A stretch of 64,000 bases of DNA from Paucimonas lemoignei (GCA_900475325.1 LS483371.1:2728001-2792000), one strand, 5' to 3'. Shown: positions 45,018 through 55,176, counted from the stretch's first letter. Program-made: numbers and translations. The notes: a model not told the origin generated them from the sequence alone.

Positions 45018-46103
45018 ATGCATAGGGTTTTACAGGGTTTACTCATTGCTGTAGCGAGCGGCTGGCTGAGTTGCGCCAGCGCCGCGTCGGTGGTGTTTCT
45101 GAGCCCTGGGCCTGCAACGGATGGCTATTGGGCGACCTATGCCAAATTCATGAAGTCTGCGGCGGACAAGTTAGGTATGAGCCTGACCGTGCGCTTTTCC
45201 GACCGGGACACTCGCCAGTTGCTGATACTGGCTCGGGAAGAACTACTGGGCCCCAAGCGCCCCGATTACCTGATGTTCTCCAACGAACTGAACGTTGCCC
45301 CCGAGATTTTGCGCTTGTCCGAGGGCAGCGGCGTCAAGCTGTTTGCGGTGAATAACACCCTGACACCCGACCAGATCAGAATCCTTGGCGACCTGCGCCA
45401 GCGCTATCCGGATTTCCTTGGCAGCCTGGTCGCCAACGATGAAGACGCGGGCTACCTGACCGCCAAACACCTTATCAGCCTGCACCCGCGAGGCGACGGT
45501 GCGCGCGCGATAGAGATGCTGGCGTTCTCCGGGACCAACACCACTCCGGTATCGCTCAAACGTGAAAAAGGTTTGTACCGCGCTCTGGCGGAACATCCCG
45601 AGGTGCGCCTGAGGCAAATCGCTCTGGGGGGCTGGCGGCGTGATCGTGCCCATGAGCAGGCGCGGTTGCTGCTCAAGCGCTATCCGGCGGTCAACCTGAT
45701 CTGGGCCGCGAACGACCTGATGGCCTTCGGCGCCATGGATGCGATACGCGAAAAAGGCGGCGAGCCGGGCACAGACGTGTTGGTCAGCTCGATCAACTGG
45801 TCGCCCGAATCCTTGCGTGACCTGCAGCAGGGTCGCATCGGCGCCATCGCTGGCGGACATTTCACCCTGGGCGGCCTGGCGATGGTGCTGCTCCACGACT
45901 ACGACGCTGCAGACCCTCAGACCCGATCGTTCATCGGCGCCCGCGAAGCCAAGGTCATGCAACTGGTAGGGCCGGGCGACGTGAAAAAAATCATCGAGGC
46001 GGGTCGGCGTGATGATTTCGGGATTGATGTGCGGCTGTTCAGCCTGCTGGGCAAGCCGCCAGGCAGCGAATACGCGTTTACCCTCAAAAGCGTCTTGCAC
46101 TGA
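45018..46103 (+). CDS. Periplasmic sugar-binding-like protein (LacI/RbsB fold)
   Basis: The 361-residue protein has a signal peptide (MHRVLQGLLIAVASGWLSCASA). The mature part looks like a type I periplasmic binding protein. Motifs are VFLSPGPATDGYW at the start, a hinge near NLIWAANDLMAFGAMDAI, and VLVSSINWSPESLRDLQQGRI near the end. The latter two are typical of ribose/autoinducer-type binding proteins. No transporter genes are adjacent, so it may act with a membrane sensor such as a diguanylate cyclase or kinase elsewhere, or feed a remote ABC transporter. The ATG has GGAAGG upstream. Confidence 0.8.
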   Translation: MHRVLQGLLIAVASGWLSCASAASVVFLSPGPATDGYWATYAKFMKSAADKLGMSLTVRFSDRDTRQLLILAREELLGPKRPDYLMFSNELNVAPEILRLSEGSGVKLFAVNNTLTPDQIRILGDLRQRYPDFLGSLVANDEDAGYLTAKHLISLHPRGDGARAIEMLAFSGTNTTPVSLKREKGLYRALAEHPEVRLRQIALGGWRRDRAHEQARLLLKRYPAVNLIWAANDLMAFGAMDAIREKGGEPGTDVLVSSINWSPESLRDLQQGRIGAIAGGHFTLGGLAMVLLHDYDAADPQTRSFIGAREAKVMQLVGPGDVKKIIEAGRRDDFGIDVRLFSLLGKPPGSEYAFTLKSVLH

Positions 46104-46113
46104 TGGATAAGGC

Positions 46114-46350
46114 TCAGGCCACCGCGAAGTAGACCACCAGTTGCACGACGCCAAACAGCAGCGCAGCGAAGATCACTGTGAATATCAGCCCCAGGACCAG
46201 AAAGTGCGCAGGCTTGCCCCGGGTGAAGTCGCGCTCGCGGTTCTTCGCGCTTTGTACGCCGAAGGCTGCAGCCAGGACGCTGTGCAGCATCTGCCATAGG
46301 GTAGGAGGGCTGTGTTCAGGTGGCGCCTGACCGTCGGAAGGTTTTTTCAT
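46114..46350 (-). CDS. DUF2970 small membrane protein
   Basis: The 78-residue protein starts MKKPSDGQ. The family pattern is visible: LWQMLHSVLAAAFGVQSAKN, RDFTRGKP, then one hydrophobic helix (FLVLGLIFTVIFAALLFGVV). The function is unknown. The frame upstream to 46428 has no ribosome site. Its 3' end converges with the binding-protein gene, 10 bases apart. Confidence 0.85.
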   Translation of the reverse strand: MKKPSDGQAPPEHSPPTLWQMLHSVLAAAFGVQSAKNRERDFTRGKPAHFLVLGLIFTVIFAALLFGVVQLVVYFAVA

Positions 46351-46562
46351 TATCGTGCCGCGCGCTGGTGCTGGTTGTGCCTTGAGCGTAGTTGCAAAGC
46401 ACCGCGGTGGGTGGGGCATGCCGACCAAGCGCCGCCCTCAATCAACCCAAAGGGTGCGCGCGTTGCGAGCCAGGCTTTGGCCGACCTTGCGCACCGTCAG
46501 GTCGCTGGAGGTTTCGAAAGTGCTCGTGAGCACCTTACGAACAGCTGTGCATCGGGATCAGA

Positions 46563-47375
46563 TCAGCTCAGCTCAAGCCAGATCGGCGCATGGTCGGAAG
46601 GCTTCTCCATGCCGCGCAGGTCATAATCCACGCCAGCCGCCTTGATCCTTGGCTGCAGGCCGTGTGAGGCCATGATCAAGTCGATGCGCAGGCCGCGCTT
46701 GGGCTGGTCCTCGAAGCCACGGCTGCGGTAGTCGAACCAGCTGAATTGATCGACCACCTCTGGATACAGATGGCGGAAGCTGTCCACCAATCCCCAATTC
46801 TTCAGGCGGGCCATCCACTCGCGCTCTTCCGGCAGGAAGCTGCACTTGCCGGTTTTCAGCCAGCGCTTGGCGTTGTCCGGGCCGATGCCGATGTCACTGT
46901 CTTCCGGAGAAATATTCACGTCACCCATGACGATCAGCGGCTGGTCATTGCTGAAACGGGTTTCCAGCAGTTCCTGCAAATCATCGTAGAAACGCTGCTT
47001 GGCAGGGAACTTGGTCGGGTGGTCACGGCTTTCACCCTGAGGGAAATAGCCGTTCATGATGGTCACTGGCAGGCCGTTGTCGTCGGCGAAGGTGCCCCAG
47101 ATGAAACGCTTCTGGGCTTCCTCATCATCTTTGTCGAAGCCTTTGTGCAGGGCCAGCGGCATTTTGCGTGACAGCAGTGCCACGCCGTAATGGCCTTTCT
47201 GACCGTGGAAATGCACGTGGTAGCCCAGCGCTTCGATTTCTGCCTGGGGAAACTGCTCATCGGAGACCTTGGTTTCCTGCAGGCCGATAACGTCCGGCTG
47301 GTGTTTTTCGATCAGCGCCGCCAGCTGATGGGGTCGGGCACGCAGACCGTTGATGTTGAACGAGACAATTTTCAT
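46563..47375 (-). CDS. xthA: Exodeoxyribonuclease III (XthA)
   Basis: This 270-residue EEP-fold AP endonuclease/3'-5' exonuclease is for DNA base-excision repair. Motifs in order are [14 protein letters not shown] (start), LQETKV (metal Glu), [33 protein letters not shown] and [10 protein letters not shown] (catalytic His). The length is close to E. coli XthA. The start is the ATG of MKIVSFN with AGGAC upstream; the longer open frame to 47525 has no features. Confidence 0.96.
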   Translation of the reverse strand: MKIVSFNINGLRARPHQLAALIEKHQPDVIGLQETKVSDEQFPQAEIEALGYHVHFHGQKGHYGVALLSRKMPLALHKGFDKDDEEAQKRFIWGTFADDNGLPVTIMNGYFPQGESRDHPTKFPAKQRFYDDLQELLETRFSNDQPLIVMGDVNISPEDSDIGIGPDNAKRWLKTGKCSFLPEEREWMARLKNWGLVDSFRHLYPEVVDQFSWFDYRSRGFEDQPKRGLRIDLIMASHGLQPRIKAAGVDYDLRGMEKPSDHAPIWLELS

Positions 47376-47591
47376 GGGGCGGCAGTCCTGAGCAAAGCAA
47401 AAAAGCGATGCTAGCTGACCTCCGGGCGCATCACCAGCCTCACGCAACCGACCCGCTGTTTTTGCGCGAGCTGGCATGAGACAGGCTCGATCGCGACGCC
47501 GGGTTGAACTGTGGCCGCAGGCCATGACTCGAAGCCTTATATCACCGGAACGCGGCCGCTCGAGCCGCGTCGTCTATGCGAGGTCAATTTC

Positions 47592-48242
47592 ATGCCTGAA
47601 TCGTCTGCCATCGTGGCCCAAGTGCGCCAACTCGACAGCGGTTACTCCAGGGAAACCCGCTCGCTGCTGTATCACGCTTACCGTCACGAACCTAGCTTCG
47701 CCTACCTGTTCAATGCCCAGCGCGCGGGTTTTGATCAGCGGGTCAGGGCCACCGTCCGTGAACTCGTGAAACAACACTTTTTGCAGGATTTGCCCGCCAT
47801 TGGCCTGTTCATCGAAGACCGATTGGTTGGCGTGGCACTCATTGCGCCGCCACAAAGGCGCCTTGGCATCACCGAGAGCTGGGCCTGGCGTCTTCGCATG
47901 GTGCTGAGCACAGGCTTCAACTGCACCCGGCGTTATCTGGAGTACTACAATTCGGTCCTGGCCTGTCTGCCGTCCGAGGCGGTCCATGTGCTGCCGCTGG
48001 TGGGCATCCATCCGGAGTTTCAGGGCAAGCAACTCGGCGAACAGCTGTTACAAGCGGTTCATGACTGGTGCGCCGTGGATGAGAACTCCCAAGGGATCGT
48101 GGTGGATACCGGGAATCCGCGTTATCTGGAGTTCTATAAACGACAGGGCTACGAGGAAATCGGCGAAGTTGCTGTGGGAACGGTCCGAGAACATGTGTTT
48201 TTTCACCCAAACCCGCAGGTTTCCCCGCAAAACATGGCGTAA
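47592..48242 (+). CDS. GNAT family N-acetyltransferase
   Basis: The 216-residue protein has a C-terminal GNAT fold (about 110-200). The acetyl-CoA pyrophosphate loop is VGIHPEFQGKQLGEQLL, and the last strand-helix is VVDTGNPRYLEFYKRQGYEE. GAGGTCA precedes the ATG. It lies between divergent xthA and tamA. In related pseudomonads the xthA-acetyltransferase-tamA order is familiar. The acceptor molecule is unknown. Confidence 0.87.
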   Translation: MPESSAIVAQVRQLDSGYSRETRSLLYHAYRHEPSFAYLFNAQRAGFDQRVRATVRELVKQHFLQDLPAIGLFIEDRLVGVALIAPPQRRLGITESWAWRLRMVLSTGFNCTRRYLEYYNSVLACLPSEAVHVLPLVGIHPEFQGKQLGEQLLQAVHDWCAVDENSQGIVVDTGNPRYLEFYKRQGYEEIGEVAVGTVREHVFFHPNPQVSPQNMA

Positions 48243-48275
48243 CGATATGAAAACTATACGTTTTGGCGGGTTTTA

Positions 48276-50042
48276 GTGGCGGTGCTACCTCGTGTTAGCA
48301 TTCGCGGCATGAAGTCTTTCGCAATGTTTACCAGCGGCCTGATCCTGAGTGTCGCCAGCGTCGCGGCGTCAGCCGATGCGCGGTTGGACGTCAGGATCAC
48401 GCCCGCCAATTCCGAGCTCAAAGCCAATATCGAAGGCTATGTGGGTAGCCCCGGCGAGCGCGATGCGCAAGGCCTGCAGCATTTCAGCATCGGCGCTGAA
48501 GAGCAGGCCCAGCGTGCCGCTCAGGCGTTGGGCTATTACCAGGCGATTGTCCGCAGCGAGGTGCAGAACGGTCGCGATAACCAGCCGCAGCTGATTATCG
48601 ACGTCCAGCCCGGCGAACCCATTCACCTGCGCAACGTGACCGTCCGTATCGTCGGAGAAGCTGCGTCAATGAAGGCTTTCCGGGTGCCGCGCAGTGACGC
48701 ACTCAAAAGTGGTGCCGTGCTCAACCATGGCCACTACGAAGACGCCAAGCGGTTGATTCAGAATCAGGCATCACGCTACGGATTCTTCTCAGGGCGCTTT
48801 ACGCAACAGCGTCTCTCGGTTGATCCGGCAGCGGGTGTCGCGGACATTGATCTGGTCTATGACAGCGGCCCGCGTTACACCCTGGGCAAAGTCAGCTTCA
48901 GTGGCGACGCGCCGTTCGACGACGACCTGCTACGACGCATGGTGCCCTTCAAGGAAAACACTCCCTACGACTCCGAGCTGATTGCCGAACTCAATCAGGC
49001 CATGCAGACCAGCGGCTATTTCGAAGGTGTGCGCGTCGATGCCGCGCCGACAGCTGCCGTGGGGCGCGAAATCCCGGTGGTTGTCCAGCTCGATACCCGA
49101 AAGCCCCGGACCATGGGGCTGGGCCTGGGTTATTCCACGGACGTGGGCCCACGCGGCAAGGCGAACTGGACCCGGCACTGGGTTAACCCCCAAGGCCACA
49201 GCTACGGCATTGAAAGCGAGCTATCCGCCCCCCGGCAGAACGTCGGTCTCTGGTACGACGTGCCCCTGGATCCGCCGCTGACCGACAAACTGCGCTTCGC
49301 CGGGGGCTATCAATATGAAGAGCTCGCCGGCACCGACACCTTGAGTAAATTGCTCACCGTCGGCCCTGAGTGGCATAGCAAGCTGCCCAGCGGCTGGGAG
49401 CGGGTGATTTCCCTTAAATGGCAGCGTGAGGAATATCGCCTGGGTGATGACTCAGGCCTGAGCACGCTGTTGATGCCGGGTGTCAGCTATTCCTACCTGC
49501 GCAGCGACAATCGCATCGATCCGCACAATGGCTACCGGCTGCAGTTCGATGCCCAGGTGGCCAAGGAAGGGCTGATGTCGGATTCCAACCTGCTGCGCGG
49601 CACGGTGCTGCTCAAAGGCTTGACCACGGTGTGGGATAACCACCGTTTACTGGGCCGCTTGCAGGTGGGGGGCAACGCTACCAACGGCTATAAGTCCATC
49701 CCGCCGTCGCTGCGCTTTTTCGCAGGTGGCGACCAGAGTGTGCGCGGCTACGATTACCAGACCCTATCGCCGGAAAACTCCGACGGTGATCGCATCGGCG
49801 GCCGCTACATGATCGCTGGCAGCGTCGAATATCAGTACTCCATCGCCGAAAAATGGCGCGTGGCGACCTTTGTCGATCAGGGTAACTCTTTTAACAGCCT
49901 CGACCTGCCAAGCCTGAAAACCGGTGTCGGCATCGGCGTGCGCTGGGTGTCCCCGGTGGGGCCATTGCGCCTTGACCTGGCTCACGCGCTCGACGACGAC
50001 GGCGGGGTCAGGCTGCACTTTTCCATGGGACCTGAGCTGTGA
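48276..50042 (+). CDS. tamA: TamA, Omp85-family outer-membrane assembly factor
   Basis: Up to 588 residues: a signal peptide (MKSFAMFTSGLILSVASVAASA after the ATG at 48309), three POTRA domains (about 30-270) and a 16-strand barrel. The L6-loop motif of Omp85 proteins reads GGDQSVRGYDYQ, and the terminal strand ends in an aromatic-containing FSMGPEL. TamA with TamB assists autotransporter insertion and phospholipid passage. Start: GTG 48276 has GGCGGG 5 bases before it; ATG 48309 lacks a ribosome site but directly begins a signal peptide. tamB overlaps the stop by 4 bases. Confidence 0.93.
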   Translation: MAVLPRVSIRGMKSFAMFTSGLILSVASVAASADARLDVRITPANSELKANIEGYVGSPGERDAQGLQHFSIGAEEQAQRAAQALGYYQAIVRSEVQNGRDNQPQLIIDVQPGEPIHLRNVTVRIVGEAASMKAFRVPRSDALKSGAVLNHGHYEDAKRLIQNQASRYGFFSGRFTQQRLSVDPAAGVADIDLVYDSGPRYTLGKVSFSGDAPFDDDLLRRMVPFKENTPYDSELIAELNQAMQTSGYFEGVRVDAAPTAAVGREIPVVVQLDTRKPRTMGLGLGYSTDVGPRGKANWTRHWVNPQGHSYGIESELSAPRQNVGLWYDVPLDPPLTDKLRFAGGYQYEELAGTDTLSKLLTVGPEWHSKLPSGWERVISLKWQREEYRLGDDSGLSTLLMPGVSYSYLRSDNRIDPHNGYRLQFDAQVAKEGLMSDSNLLRGTVLLKGLTTVWDNHRLLGRLQVGGNATNGYKSIPPSLRFFAGGDQSVRGYDYQTLSPENSDGDRIGGRYMIAGSVEYQYSIAEKWRVATFVDQGNSFNSLDLPSLKTGVGIGVRWVSPVGPLRLDLAHALDDDGGVRLHFSMGPEL

Positions 50043-53000
50043 GTACTGTCAAATGGCCTCGTGGGCTGAAAATCGTCGGCTTGAGCCTGCTGGCAATTGT
50101 GGTCCTGCTGGTGGCCGGTCTCTGGCTGGTAGTGGGAACCGAGTCGGGCAGTCGCTGGGCGCTGGCGCGAGTCTCCGGTTTGCAGGTGGACAATTTCAAC
50201 GGTCGTTTGGGGGGTGTGTGGAGCGCCGACCGACTGGTATGGCAGCAAGGTGCGACCCGCGTCGAACTGGACGCGCCCACGCTGGGCTGGTCGCCGGGCT
50301 GCCTGTTGAGGATGACGCTGTGCATCGACCGTCTGCAGGCAACGCAAGTCCGCCTGCAGCTGGCTCCCAGTACCGAACCCGCCGCGAGTGGGCCGATCAC
50401 GCTGCCTGATTTGAAGTTGCCGCTGGCCATCGAACTGGGCGACGTGAACATCGGCAGCCTGCAACTGGATGGCACCGACCAGTTTCGTGACCTGCAACTG
50501 GCAGCACACTGGACCACTGAAGGCTTGCGCCTGGACAACGTGCACGTGCAGCGTGATGACCTGGTGCTGGATCTCGCCGGGTTGCTCAAGCCTTCCGGCG
50601 ACTGGCCGTTGCAGGCGACCGGTTTATTGAAGTTGCCCGATCAGGACGGCAAGCCCTGGGCGATCAATCTCGATATTCAGGGTGACGTACTCAAAACCCT
50701 GCGGCTAGCAGGCCTCAGCAGCGGCTACCTTGAAGGGCAGCTCAAAGGCGAATTGCAGCCCCTGGCAGAAAACCTCCCGGCGCAACTGACGATCAGTGCC
50801 GAAGCTTTCAAGGCGAGCACGGCGCTACCCGACACCTTGCAACTCAATCAATTGCTGCTCAATGCCAAGGGTGATTTGCAAGCGGGTTACGTGCTGCTGG
50901 GGTCGGCGAGTCTGCCCGCCGAGAAGGGTCCGGTCGCCTTGGCGCTCAACGGCCGGGTGGACGCCAAGGGGGCGACGGTTCAGGGGCTGGATCTGAATGC
51001 CAGTCCTGAGCAACGGCTGAATCTGAACGGCTCCGTGTATTGGGAAAAGGGGCTGCGCGCCGAGGCAAAACTCGACTGGCTCGACTTCCCCTGGCACCGG
51101 CTGTACCCGGCTGTCGAAGCGCCGCAAGTGGCCCTTCACAAATTCCAGGGTGAAGTTTCCTACACCGATGGCAAGTACCTGGGCAACTTCAATGCGAACC
51201 TGAATGGGCCTGCGGGCGCGTTCAGCCTGTCCAGCCCGTTCAGTGGCGACCTGACGCAGGTCTTCCTGCCGCAGCTGGACATGGTTGCCGGACAGGGCAA
51301 AGCCACCGGCTACCTCAATCTGCAATTTGCCGACGGCATCGCCTGGGATACTGCGCTGGATCTGAGCGCAATCGACCCCGCCTATTGGGTCGCGCAGATG
51401 CCGGGCACCCTGGCGGGCCCGTTGCGCAGTAAAGGTCAGTTCAAAAACGAACAGTTGAGCCTCAACGCAGACCTTGACCTGAAGGGGCGTCTGCGCGGTC
51501 AACCTGCGGGCTTGCAGCTCAAAGCCGAGGGTGGCGGTGATAAATGGAACCTCGGCGCGCTGGAAGTACGCCTTGGCGACAACCGGATTCAGGGCGCCGG
51601 CAGTCTGCAACAGCGTTTGCTCGGCCAGCTGGACATCAACCTGCCGCGCCTGGGGCAGCTTTGGCCTGGGCTGCAAGGTCAGGCCAAAGGCCGGCTCGAT
51701 GTGGCGGGCACGCTGCAGGCGCCGCAAGGCAATCTGACGTTACAGGGCTCGCAGTTGGCGTTTCAGGAGAATCGCTTGCAGAGCCTCAATCTCGGCGCCC
51801 GGCTGGACAGTGCCCAACGCGCCGACATTGATGTGAAAGGCAGCGGCATCCAGCTGGGTGACACGCAGCTGGGCACATTAGTCGTCGATGCTCAGGGTGA
51901 CATCAAGCGCCAACAGCTCAAGCTCGATCTGCAAGGCCCGTTGCTCAAACTGGGTCTGGCGCTGGACGGCACGTTGGACAAAGGCAACTGGCGCGGTCGA
52001 TTGGCTACTGGCAACGTGCAGACCGGTGGCCAAAACTGGCGCTTGCAGCAAGCAGCCAGGCTTGAGCGGTTGGCCGATGGCAAAGTTAATTTCGGCGCTC
52101 ACTGTTGGGTTTCAGGGCCTGCAAGCCTGTGTGGTGAGGATCAGCGCCTGGTGCCGGAACCGCGTCTGCGCTACCACTTGAAGAACTTCCCGCTGGACAG
52201 CCTCGCCCAGTGGATGCCCAAGGACTTCGCCTGGAAGGGCGCGCTTAACGCGGACGTGCAGCTGGACGTTCCCGCCGCAGGGCCGAACGGCCAGATATTG
52301 GTGAATGCCAGCGGCGGCACGTTGCGCATCAAGGAAAACAATCAGTGGCTGGATTTCCCCTATGAAGCCCTGGTGCTGAACAGCAAGTTGACCCCCAAGC
52401 TGATTGATAGCCGTCTGGATTTCCGCGGCCAGAAGCTTGGCGCACTCCAGGTGGTTGCCCAGATCGATCCGGTGGCCAGGAACAAAACCCTGAATGGCAG
52501 CTTCACCCTCAGCGGCCTGGATGTATCCATCGCCAGACCCTTCCTGCCCATGGTGCAAACCCTCAACGGCAAACTGAACGGTAACGGGCGGCTGTCGGGA
52601 GATTTGCTGGCGCCTCAGGTCAATGGCAGTGTGGTGCTCAGCGGTGGCGAAGTCTCCGGGCCTGAATTGCCGATGAGCCTGCAAAATATGCAGATTCAAG
52701 CATTGATCGCCGGAGAAAATGTGACCCTGGACGGCAAGTGGACCAGTGGCCCGGCGGGGCGTGGCACCTTGGGCGGGCAGGTTGGCTGGGGCCAGGCGCT
52801 GCTGGTGGACCTGAACATCAAGGGTTCTAAACTGCCCATCACCGTTGAACCCTACGCGACCCTTGAAGCCGCTCCCGATTTGAACATTGCCATGAAAGAA
52901 GGGCGCCTGGCTATTTCCGGCAAGGTGCTGATCCCCAAAGGCGACATCACTATTCGCCAGTTGCCTGCCTCGACCGTCAAGCTGTCCGGAGACACGGTGA

Positions 53001-53728
53001 TTGTCGGCCAGCAAACGGAGCAGGGCGCGCCACCGCTCGCCATGGCCATGGATATCGATGTGCAGGTGGGCCAGGAAAAACTCAGCTTCACCGGCTTCGG
53101 TCTGACTGCGGACCTGGCAGGGCGGGTGCACATCGGTGACAACATGGACACCCGAGGCGAGCTCAACCTCAACAACGGCCGCTACCGCGCCTACGGGCAG
53201 CGCCTGACCATTCGCAAGGCCCGCATCCTGTTTGCCGGACCGGTCGATCAACCGTATCTGGATGTCGAAGCGATACGCCAGACGGACGACGTGATTGCTG
53301 GCATACGCTTGTCGGGCAGCGCCGAACAGCCGACCACCACGGTATTTTCCGAGCCCGCCATGAGCCAGGAGCAGGCGCTGTCCTATCTGGTGCTGGGCCG
53401 ACCGCTGAATAACACCGGTGAAGACAGCAACATGATGGCGCAAGCCGCGCTGGCGCTGGGGCTGGCGGGCAGCGAATCAACCACCGGCAAGCTGGCGCAA
53501 AACCTGGGCATCAAGGATTTTGAGCTGGACACCTCCGGGTCAGGCGACAAGACCAACGTGGTGGCCAGCGGGAAGATCACTGACAAATTAAGCCTGCGTT
53601 ACGGCGTCGGGGTGTTCGAACCGGCCAACACCCTGGCGCTGCGGTATATGTTGAGCAAAAGGGTGTACCTGGAAGCGGCCAGCGGCCTGGCGAGCTCGCT
53701 GGACATCTTCTATAAGCGGGATTTTTGA
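50039..53728 (+). CDS. tamB: TamB, AsmA-like inner-membrane-anchored translocation/assembly protein
   Basis: This 1229-residue protein starts with a GTG overlapping the tamA stop (GTGA). An N-terminal anchor (GLSLLAIVVLLVAGLWLVVG, about 10-30) is followed by very long beta-rich AsmA/TamB repeats that form a hydrophobic groove spanning the periplasm. The conserved C-terminal DUF490 region (about 880-1229) includes GRVHIGDNMDTRGELNLNN, a YRAYGQRL segment and the end SSLDIFYKRDF. It partners with TamA. The length is near that of the E. coli protein (about 1260). Confidence 0.94.
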   Translation: MSTVKWPRGLKIVGLSLLAIVVLLVAGLWLVVGTESGSRWALARVSGLQVDNFNGRLGGVWSADRLVWQQGATRVELDAPTLGWSPGCLLRMTLCIDRLQATQVRLQLAPSTEPAASGPITLPDLKLPLAIELGDVNIGSLQLDGTDQFRDLQLAAHWTTEGLRLDNVHVQRDDLVLDLAGLLKPSGDWPLQATGLLKLPDQDGKPWAINLDIQGDVLKTLRLAGLSSGYLEGQLKGELQPLAENLPAQLTISAEAFKASTALPDTLQLNQLLLNAKGDLQAGYVLLGSASLPAEKGPVALALNGRVDAKGATVQGLDLNASPEQRLNLNGSVYWEKGLRAEAKLDWLDFPWHRLYPAVEAPQVALHKFQGEVSYTDGKYLGNFNANLNGPAGAFSLSSPFSGDLTQVFLPQLDMVAGQGKATGYLNLQFADGIAWDTALDLSAIDPAYWVAQMPGTLAGPLRSKGQFKNEQLSLNADLDLKGRLRGQPAGLQLKAEGGGDKWNLGALEVRLGDNRIQGAGSLQQRLLGQLDINLPRLGQLWPGLQGQAKGRLDVAGTLQAPQGNLTLQGSQLAFQENRLQSLNLGARLDSAQRADIDVKGSGIQLGDTQLGTLVVDAQGDIKRQQLKLDLQGPLLKLGLALDGTLDKGNWRGRLATGNVQTGGQNWRLQQAARLERLADGKVNFGAHCWVSGPASLCGEDQRLVPEPRLRYHLKNFPLDSLAQWMPKDFAWKGALNADVQLDVPAAGPNGQILVNASGGTLRIKENNQWLDFPYEALVLNSKLTPKLIDSRLDFRGQKLGALQVVAQIDPVARNKTLNGSFTLSGLDVSIARPFLPMVQTLNGKLNGNGRLSGDLLAPQVNGSVVLSGGEVSGPELPMSLQNMQIQALIAGENVTLDGKWTSGPAGRGTLGGQVGWGQALLVDLNIKGSKLPITVEPYATLEAAPDLNIAMKEGRLAISGKVLIPKGDITIRQLPASTVKLSGDTVIVGQQTEQGAPPLAMAMDIDVQVGQEKLSFTGFGLTADLAGRVHIGDNMDTRGELNLNNGRYRAYGQRLTIRKARILFAGPVDQPYLDVEAIRQTDDVIAGIRLSGSAEQPTTTVFSEPAMSQEQALSYLVLGRPLNNTGEDSNMMAQAALALGLAGSESTTGKLAQNLGIKDFELDTSGSGDKTNVVASGKITDKLSLRYGVGVFEPANTLALRYMLSKRVYLEAASGLASSLDIFYKRDF

Positions 53729-53747
53729 ACTGTTACACAGATTCTCC

Positions 53748-54452
53748 CTGTAGATACTCTGTTGGGAGAGCCCTAATACCATATATATCCAGCAGCGGCG
53801 GCGACGCTGATTCACCTTTGCGCCCTTACGGCGCCTCACTTTTGAAAGCCGGAATGCCGGCCCAGTCAAAAGTAAGCAAAACGCTCCCGCTCCTTTGTCC
53901 GGGTCTTCGCCAAGGCTCAGACTTCCCTCACTCCGGCATTGCTCCGTGGGCCGCCGCAATGGGCCATCCATGGCCCGGTGCGGCTAACCCGGCATCCATG
54001 CCGGGTTGCCCACTACGCAATACCTGCGCTCGGCCGGCCACAAGTCGCAATTTGTGTCGCCCATACGTTTTGCGCAGGTCTCCAGAATCAAAAGCAGCGT
54101 GTGGGTCAGGAAGAAGTGAAGTCATGCTGGAGAAATCTGCAAAGCAGATTTGCTTTGGCTTTTGCTTTTCCTGCCACGATTTCCCAGACGCCGCAAAATG
54201 CGCGTCGGGAGGCTGAGTGGAGGTGCCGTGGGGTGGGTCGCTCGGCATGGATGCCGAGCGAGCGCCGTTGGGCCATGGATGACCCGTCGGCGCGTGCCCG
54301 CCCCACGGTGCCGGAGCGAAGGAACCGCCGCGAAGCGGGGGCCGTACGCCAGCGCAGAGGTTTTGGTTACTTTTGGCACCAAAAGTGACCCGGCCGTCAG
54401 GACGGAACCTGACTCAGCAGCGCCCGGATGCTGTTGTTGCTACTCGATTCAA
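53748..54452 (+). repeat. Long (~700 bp) interspersed repeat, copy 3
   Basis: The same orientation and almost the same sequence as 26131-26832. The left end again is CTGTAGATAC and the right end GCTACTCGATTCAAGG. The main difference is the block at about 53830-53875, where the arm reads TCAAAAGTAAGC instead of GCGAAAGTAACC. It lies between tamB and tpx. Confidence 0.9.
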
Positions 54453-54491
54453 GGCGCAGCGCTTTGAGTCGTCGAAGCTACAGACATACGA

Positions 54492-54545
54492 GGAGCCAAC
54501 AAGTTGGCGAGGCCTGGCACACCGCCTCACCAACAAGCTGGCTCC
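54492..54545. repeat. REPIN-like palindrome (family C)
   Basis: GGAGCCAACAAGTTGGCGAG and its imperfect complement ending AACAAGCTGGCTCC enclose a short spacer. This is a third REP family, distinct from A and B, directly upstream of the tpx promoter region. Confidence 0.75.
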
Positions 54546-54656
54546 AACCGAAAGCATTTCAATGTTCGATAATCAATGGCCTATGGTCTAGGTCGGCACA
54601 CACTTTCATGATTAACTTCCCGACCTCACCCACCCTCGAAAAAAAGGACTCAGTTC

Positions 54657-55157
54657 ATGGCTCAAGTGACTCGCAGAGGCAATCCTGTCCAAATCAACGG
54701 CGAACTGCCAAAAGTCGGCGCCCAGGCTCCGGCTTTTTCGCTGGTCGGTGGTGATCTGGCCGACGTGACCCTGGCGGACTTCGCCGGCAAGCGCAAAGTG
54801 CTGAATATTTTCCCGAGTGTCGACACGCCGACCTGCGCCACCTCCGTGCGCAAGTTCAACGCCCAGGCCAACGACCTGAGCAACGCCGTAGTGCTGTGCA
54901 TCTCCGCTGACCTGCCGTTTGCCCAGGCGCGCTTCTGCGGTTCAGAAGGCCTGGAAAACGTCAAAAACCTCTCCACCCTGCGTGGCGCCCAGTTCATGGT
55001 TGACTACGGCGTGGCCATCGCCGATGGCCCGATGGTTGGCCTGACCACACGTGCGGTCGTGGTGCTGGATGAAAATGACAAGGTTCTGCACAGCGAACTG
55101 GTCCCGGAAATCGGCCAGGAACCTGACTACGATGCGGCACTGGCAGTCCTCAAGTAA
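54657..55157 (+). CDS. tpx: Thiol peroxidase (Tpx, atypical 2-Cys peroxiredoxin)
   Basis: This 166-residue periplasm/cytosol-type Tpx reduces alkyl hydroperoxides and H2O2. The peroxidatic Cys60 lies in [14 protein letters not shown] and the resolving Cys94 in ARFCGSEG; both are present at the family positions. AAGGA precedes the ATG. A terminator follows, so it is monocistronic. Confidence 0.96.
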   Translation: MAQVTRRGNPVQINGELPKVGAQAPAFSLVGGDLADVTLADFAGKRKVLNIFPSVDTPTCATSVRKFNAQANDLSNAVVLCISADLPFAQARFCGSEGLENVKNLSTLRGAQFMVDYGVAIADGPMVGLTTRAVVVLDENDKVLHSELVPEIGQEPDYDAALAVLK

Positions 55158-55176
55158 TACTTGGCAACACTTGGGC

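Noticed and set aside
48247..48276. Nine-codon leader frame (MKTIRFGGF) whose stop overlaps the tamA GTG start
   Set aside because: It could be a coupling peptide, but there is no purine-rich site ahead of it and nothing else to support translation.
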